Assembly (NCBI GenBank): GCA_900313775.1
Contig: OMSP01000188.1
Span: 1-6,970, forward strand
From: an uncultured Eubacteriales bacterium
Lineage (GTDB): Bacteria; Bacillota; Clostridia; Lachnospirales; Lachnospiraceae
DNA: 6,970 bases
Direction of reading: 5' to 3'
Shown here: positions 4,423-6,970 of the stretch, piece after piece
Numbering within the stretch: the first letter of the stretch is position 1
How the letters are laid out: the number at the start of each line of letters is the position of its first letter
Notes under the pieces: generated by a model
Told to the model about the DNA's origin: nothing
The model's database searches: none
What the model saw: only the letters and a program-made list of their open reading frames with translations
Position numbers and translations under genes: made by a program

Positions 4423-6849
4423 ATGAAATCATCATTATCATGGATAAAAGCATATGTACCGGATCTGGATTGCTCGGCACAGGAATACGCCGATGCAATG
4501 ACGCTCTCCGGCACAAAGGTGGAAGAGTATAAGAATCTGGATGACGGCCTCGAAAAGATCGTTGTAGGAAAAGTCCTGTCCGTGGAGAAGCATCCGGACG
4601 CTGACAAACTGGTCGTCTGTCAGGTGGATGTAGGCACGGAGACGCTGCAGATCGTCACAGGAGCGCCGAATGTCTTTGCGGGAGCAAAGGTGCCTGTGGT
4701 ACTTGATGGCGGCCGGGTCTCCTGTGGACATGACAATAAGCCGGTGCCCGGAGGTATCAAGATCAAGGCGGGAAAGCTGCGTGGTGTGGACAGCGCCGGT
4801 ATGATCTGTTCTATCGAAGAGATGGGATCAAGCCGCGATGTCTTCCCTGAGGCACCCGAATACGGCATCTATGTATTCGACAAGGATCTGGATCCGGAGG
4901 TCGGGAGCGACGCGATCGCGGCACTGGGCTTTCACGATACGGTCGTAGAATACGAAGTGACCTCCAACCGCGTAGACTGCTACAGTATTCTCGGTATTGC
5001 AAGAGAGGCAGCCGCGACTTTTGACAAACGTTTTGTGTTTCCGGCGGTAAAGCCTACCGGAAATGATGAGAAAGCGGAAGACTACATCTCTGTTGAGGTA
5101 GAAGCAAAAGATCTCTGCCGCCGGTTTGTCGCCCGTGTCGTCAAGGATGTCAAGATCGGACCTTCACCGGAGTGGATGAAGGAGCGGCTGCGTTCCATGG
5201 GGATCCGTCCGATCAATAATCTTGTCGACATCACGAACTTTGTGATGCTCGAATACGGGCAGCCGATGCATGCCTATGACCTTGCGCAGATCGCCGGACA
5301 AAAGATCGTGGTCAAGACTGCAAAGGACGGAGAAACCTTTGTCACGCTGGACGGACAGGAGAGGGATGTCTATGACGATACTCTTATGATCTGCGACGGC
5401 GAGAAGCCTGTAGGCTTGGCCGGGATCATGGGTGGCGAGAACTCGATGATCACGGACGATGTCAGAGATATGTTGCTGGAAGCCGCCTGCTTTGACGGCA
5501 CGAATGTACGCAAGTCTTCACATAAGATAGGTCTGCGCACCGATGCTTCGACTCTGTTTGAAAAAGGGCTGGATCCGCAAAATGCGAAAGCTGCCATGGA
5601 GCGCGCCTGTTCGCTGATCGAGGAGTTTGGTGCCGGCACGGTAGTCGGCGGTGAAGTCGACATATATCCCGAGCCGGTCGAATCACGCACGATAGTATTC
5701 GAGCCTGAAAAGATCAATACTCTTCTCGGACTGGAACTGTCAGAGGATGAGATGCTGAGCATTTTCTCAAAGCTGGAACTTCTCTATAACGGGGAGACCA
5801 ACGAAGTGATAATCCCCTCGTTCCGTCAGGATCTGATCGGTACCGCCGATCTGGCAGAGGAAGTTGCGCGGTTCTACGGATATGACAAGATCCCTACGAC
5901 ACTTCCTCAGGGTCAGTCGATGATGGGAGGTCTTCCTTTCGATCTGATGGTAAACGACAGACTTAAAATAGCTGCCATTTCCTGCGGATACAGTCAGGGA
6001 TATATGTACTCGTTCGAGAGTCCGAAAGCTTTCGATATGCTCTGCATCGCTGAGGATGATGATCTGCGCCGTACAGTCACGATCTCCAATCCGCTCGGAG
6101 AGGACTACAGCATCATGCGGACTCAGACTTTAAACGGCATGCTGACTTCTCTGTCGACCAATTACAATCGCAGGATACCGGAGGCAAAGCTCTTTGAAAC
6201 AGGCAACGTATACATTCCTAAAGCCCTGCCGCTCACAGAGCTTCCCGATGAGAAAATGATGCTTACGCTCGGCAGTTACGGAACAGGCGATTTCTATCAC
6301 CTGAAGGGTGATATTGAGTGCATTCTGCGTCAGATCGGTATGAAGGACGAGTTCGAATATGTGGCAGCGCCGGAGCTTCCCTATCTGCATCCGGGCAAGA
6401 GCGCCCGTATCCTCTATCACAAGCAGGAGATCGGCTGTCTCGGCGAAGTGCATCCGGTGGTCCAGAACAATTACTCAATCGGAAAGAGGACCTATGTCGC
6501 GGTGATCGATATGACAGAAGTGACCGGTATGGCGAAGTTCGAGCCCAAGTTCATACCTTTGGCCAAGTTTCCGGCAACACTTCGAGATCTGAGTCTCGTC
6601 GTACCTGAAGAAGTAACGGCAGGCAGTGTCGTACAGACGATCCGCCGCGCTGCCGGCAGGACGCTCGAAAACTGTGAACTCTTTGATTTGTATCAGGGAG
6701 ATCAGATCGAAGCCGGCTTCAAATCGATGGCTTACACGCTTACATTCCGGGCAAAAGATCACACATTGCAGGATGAAGAGGTCAATGCTTCGATCGATAA
6801 GATATTAAAGAAACTGGGAGATCAGGGAGTTACCCTGAGAGAGGTGTAA
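4423..6849 (+). CDS. pheT: Phenylalanyl-tRNA synthetase beta subunit
   Basis: This is the large subunit of phenylalanyl-tRNA synthetase, which binds tRNA and edits mischarged Tyr-tRNA-Phe. Its 808 residues are close to the usual 795-805. Domains appear in order: an N-terminal segment; an EMAP-like tRNA-binding domain (about 42-155, with VEKHPDADKLVVCQVDVG and ITSNRVD-like VTSNRVDCYS at 179-188); the B3/B4 editing domain (about 226-405, with INNLVDITNFVMLEYGQPMH, where H283 matches the E. coli editing-site His261, and GLAGIMGGENS); the B5 domain (about 419-492, PSFRQDL); the catalytic-like core (about 500-700, with TISNPLGEDYSIMRTQ and FETGNVY); and the C-terminal FDX-ACB anticodon-binding domain (about 714-808, KFPATLRDLSLVV). 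All domains are intact, so editing is expected to work. The Shine-Dalgarno AAAGGG (4408-4413) lies nine bases before ATG 4423. No intrinsic terminator follows in the visible 121 bases. Confidence 0.98.
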   Translation: MKSSLSWIKAYVPDLDCSAQEYADAMTLSGTKVEEYKNLDDGLEKIVVGKVLSVEKHPDADKLVVCQVDVGTETLQIVTGAPNVFAGAKVPVVLDGGRVSCGHDNKPVPGGIKIKAGKLRGVDSAGMICSIEEMGSSRDVFPEAPEYGIYVFDKDLDPEVGSDAIAALGFHDTVVEYEVTSNRVDCYSILGIAREAAATFDKRFVFPAVKPTGNDEKAEDYISVEVEAKDLCRRFVARVVKDVKIGPSPEWMKERLRSMGIRPINNLVDITNFVMLEYGQPMHAYDLAQIAGQKIVVKTAKDGETFVTLDGQERDVYDDTLMICDGEKPVGLAGIMGGENSMITDDVRDMLLEAACFDGTNVRKSSHKIGLRTDASTLFEKGLDPQNAKAAMERACSLIEEFGAGTVVGGEVDIYPEPVESRTIVFEPEKINTLLGLELSEDEMLSIFSKLELLYNGETNEVIIPSFRQDLIGTADLAEEVARFYGYDKIPTTLPQGQSMMGGLPFDLMVNDRLKIAAISCGYSQGYMYSFESPKAFDMLCIAEDDDLRRTVTISNPLGEDYSIMRTQTLNGMLTSLSTNYNRRIPEAKLFETGNVYIPKALPLTELPDEKMMLTLGSYGTGDFYHLKGDIECILRQIGMKDEFEYVAAPELPYLHPGKSARILYHKQEIGCLGEVHPVVQNNYSIGKRTYVAVIDMTEVTGMAKFEPKFIPLAKFPATLRDLSLVVPEEVTAGSVVQTIRRAAGRTLENCELFDLYQGDQIEAGFKSMAYTLTFRAKDHTLQDEEVNASIDKILKKLGDQGVTLREV

Positions 6850-6864
6850 TAATTATCAGAGAAA

Positions 6865-6954
6865 GCATGCGCAAGCGTATGTGGCAAACCATAGGTCGCG
6901 TGTGAGCTCGGGCAGTGCCTGCGCGCGCTGAGGAGCAAACGCACCTATCGCGAC
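6865..6954 (+). other. Unidentified GC-rich segment with hairpins
   Basis: After pheT the sequence becomes GC-rich and repeatedly self-complementary. CATGCG (6866-6871) pairs with CGTATG (6876-6881) through one G-U wobble that forms only in plus-strand RNA. ATAGGT-C-GCG (6891-6900) can pair with CGCACCTAT (6940-6948), enclosing GCTC/GAGC (6906-6909 with 6933-6936) and GCAG/CTGC (6912-6915 with 6919-6922). An alternative helix, GTCGCG (6895-6900) with CGCGAC (6949-6954), competes with the outer stem. No plus-strand frame stays open for more than a few codons. On the minus strand one frame is open from the window edge to TGA at 6858-6856, so the end of a convergent gene is the main alternative. 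I do not recognise a known RNA family here. Confidence 0.3.
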
Positions 6955-6970
6955 GGAAGCGCGCTGCAGA

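Noticed and set aside
6865..6890. Intrinsic terminator for pheST
   Set aside because: The hairpin at 6866-6881 is followed by TGGCAAACC on the plus strand, with no T run.
6867..6905. Short frame of 12 codons (MRKRMWQTIGRV) after pheT, considered as a leader peptide
   Set aside because: There is only a poor ribosome site, the start codon is buried in the 6866-6881 hairpin, and there is no run of one amino acid that would suggest attenuation. It was kept only as part of the unexplained segment.
6850..6970. Match to RNase P RNA, tmRNA, SRP RNA, a group II intron 5' end or a retron RNA
   Set aside because: The conserved signature segments of these RNAs were looked for by eye and not found. There is no reverse transcriptase or other partner gene in the window.
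1..6970. CRISPR array, insertion sequence, phage genes, toxin-antitoxin pair or defence system
   Set aside because: No spaced direct repeats, terminal inverted repeats, transposase, integrase or small paired genes were seen. All sizeable genes belong to housekeeping or clostridial core families.

Overview
The window looks like ordinary chromosome from a member of the Clostridia (Bacillota), probably a Lachnospiraceae- or Oscillospiraceae-like gut or rumen anaerobe. This rests on four things: a DUF4364 protein, which is a largely clostridial family; a short two-S1-domain protein ending in a SLGDL-type tail; a folate-family ECF S component; and the clostridial flavour of ThyA, DHFR and PheS. 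The assignment is by recalled family resemblance and no database search was possible. Base composition is moderate, codon use looks uniform, and no mobile element, repeat array, CRISPR or sign of recent transfer was seen.

Layout. (1) Positions 13-127: a tRNA-Gly(GCC) followed at once by an intrinsic terminator. (2) Positions 148-2023, plus strand: a compact folate/thymidylate operon of a folate-type ECF S component (start GTG 148), thymidylate synthase (ATGA overlap) and dihydrofolate reductase (Shine-Dalgarno overlapping the thyA stop). (3) Positions 2020-2727, minus strand: a two-domain S1 RNA-binding protein, convergent with the DHFR gene and overlapping it by four bases at the stop codons. 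(4) Positions 2811-3326, plus strand: a DUF4364 winged-helix-like protein, divergent from the S1 gene across an 83-base AT-rich region. (5) Positions 3372-6849, plus strand: pheS and pheT, both subunits of phenylalanyl-tRNA synthetase, with a good sigma-A-type promoter overlapping the end of the DUF4364 gene. (6) Positions 6850-6970: a GC-rich end segment with hairpin potential, no plus-strand gene and no intrinsic terminator. It is not identified.

How the genes fit together. The first operon forms one metabolic unit. The S component imports folate, working with an energising module encoded elsewhere. ThyA consumes methylene-tetrahydrofolate to make dTMP and releases dihydrofolate, and DHFR regenerates tetrahydrofolate. 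pheST charges tRNA-Phe.

No clearly new system was found. The points most worth a second look are the folate operon placed behind a tRNA-Gly terminator with no visible room for its own promoter, the non-canonical active-site positions in DHFR and ThyA, the absence of a T-box leader on pheST, and the unexplained structured tail after pheT.
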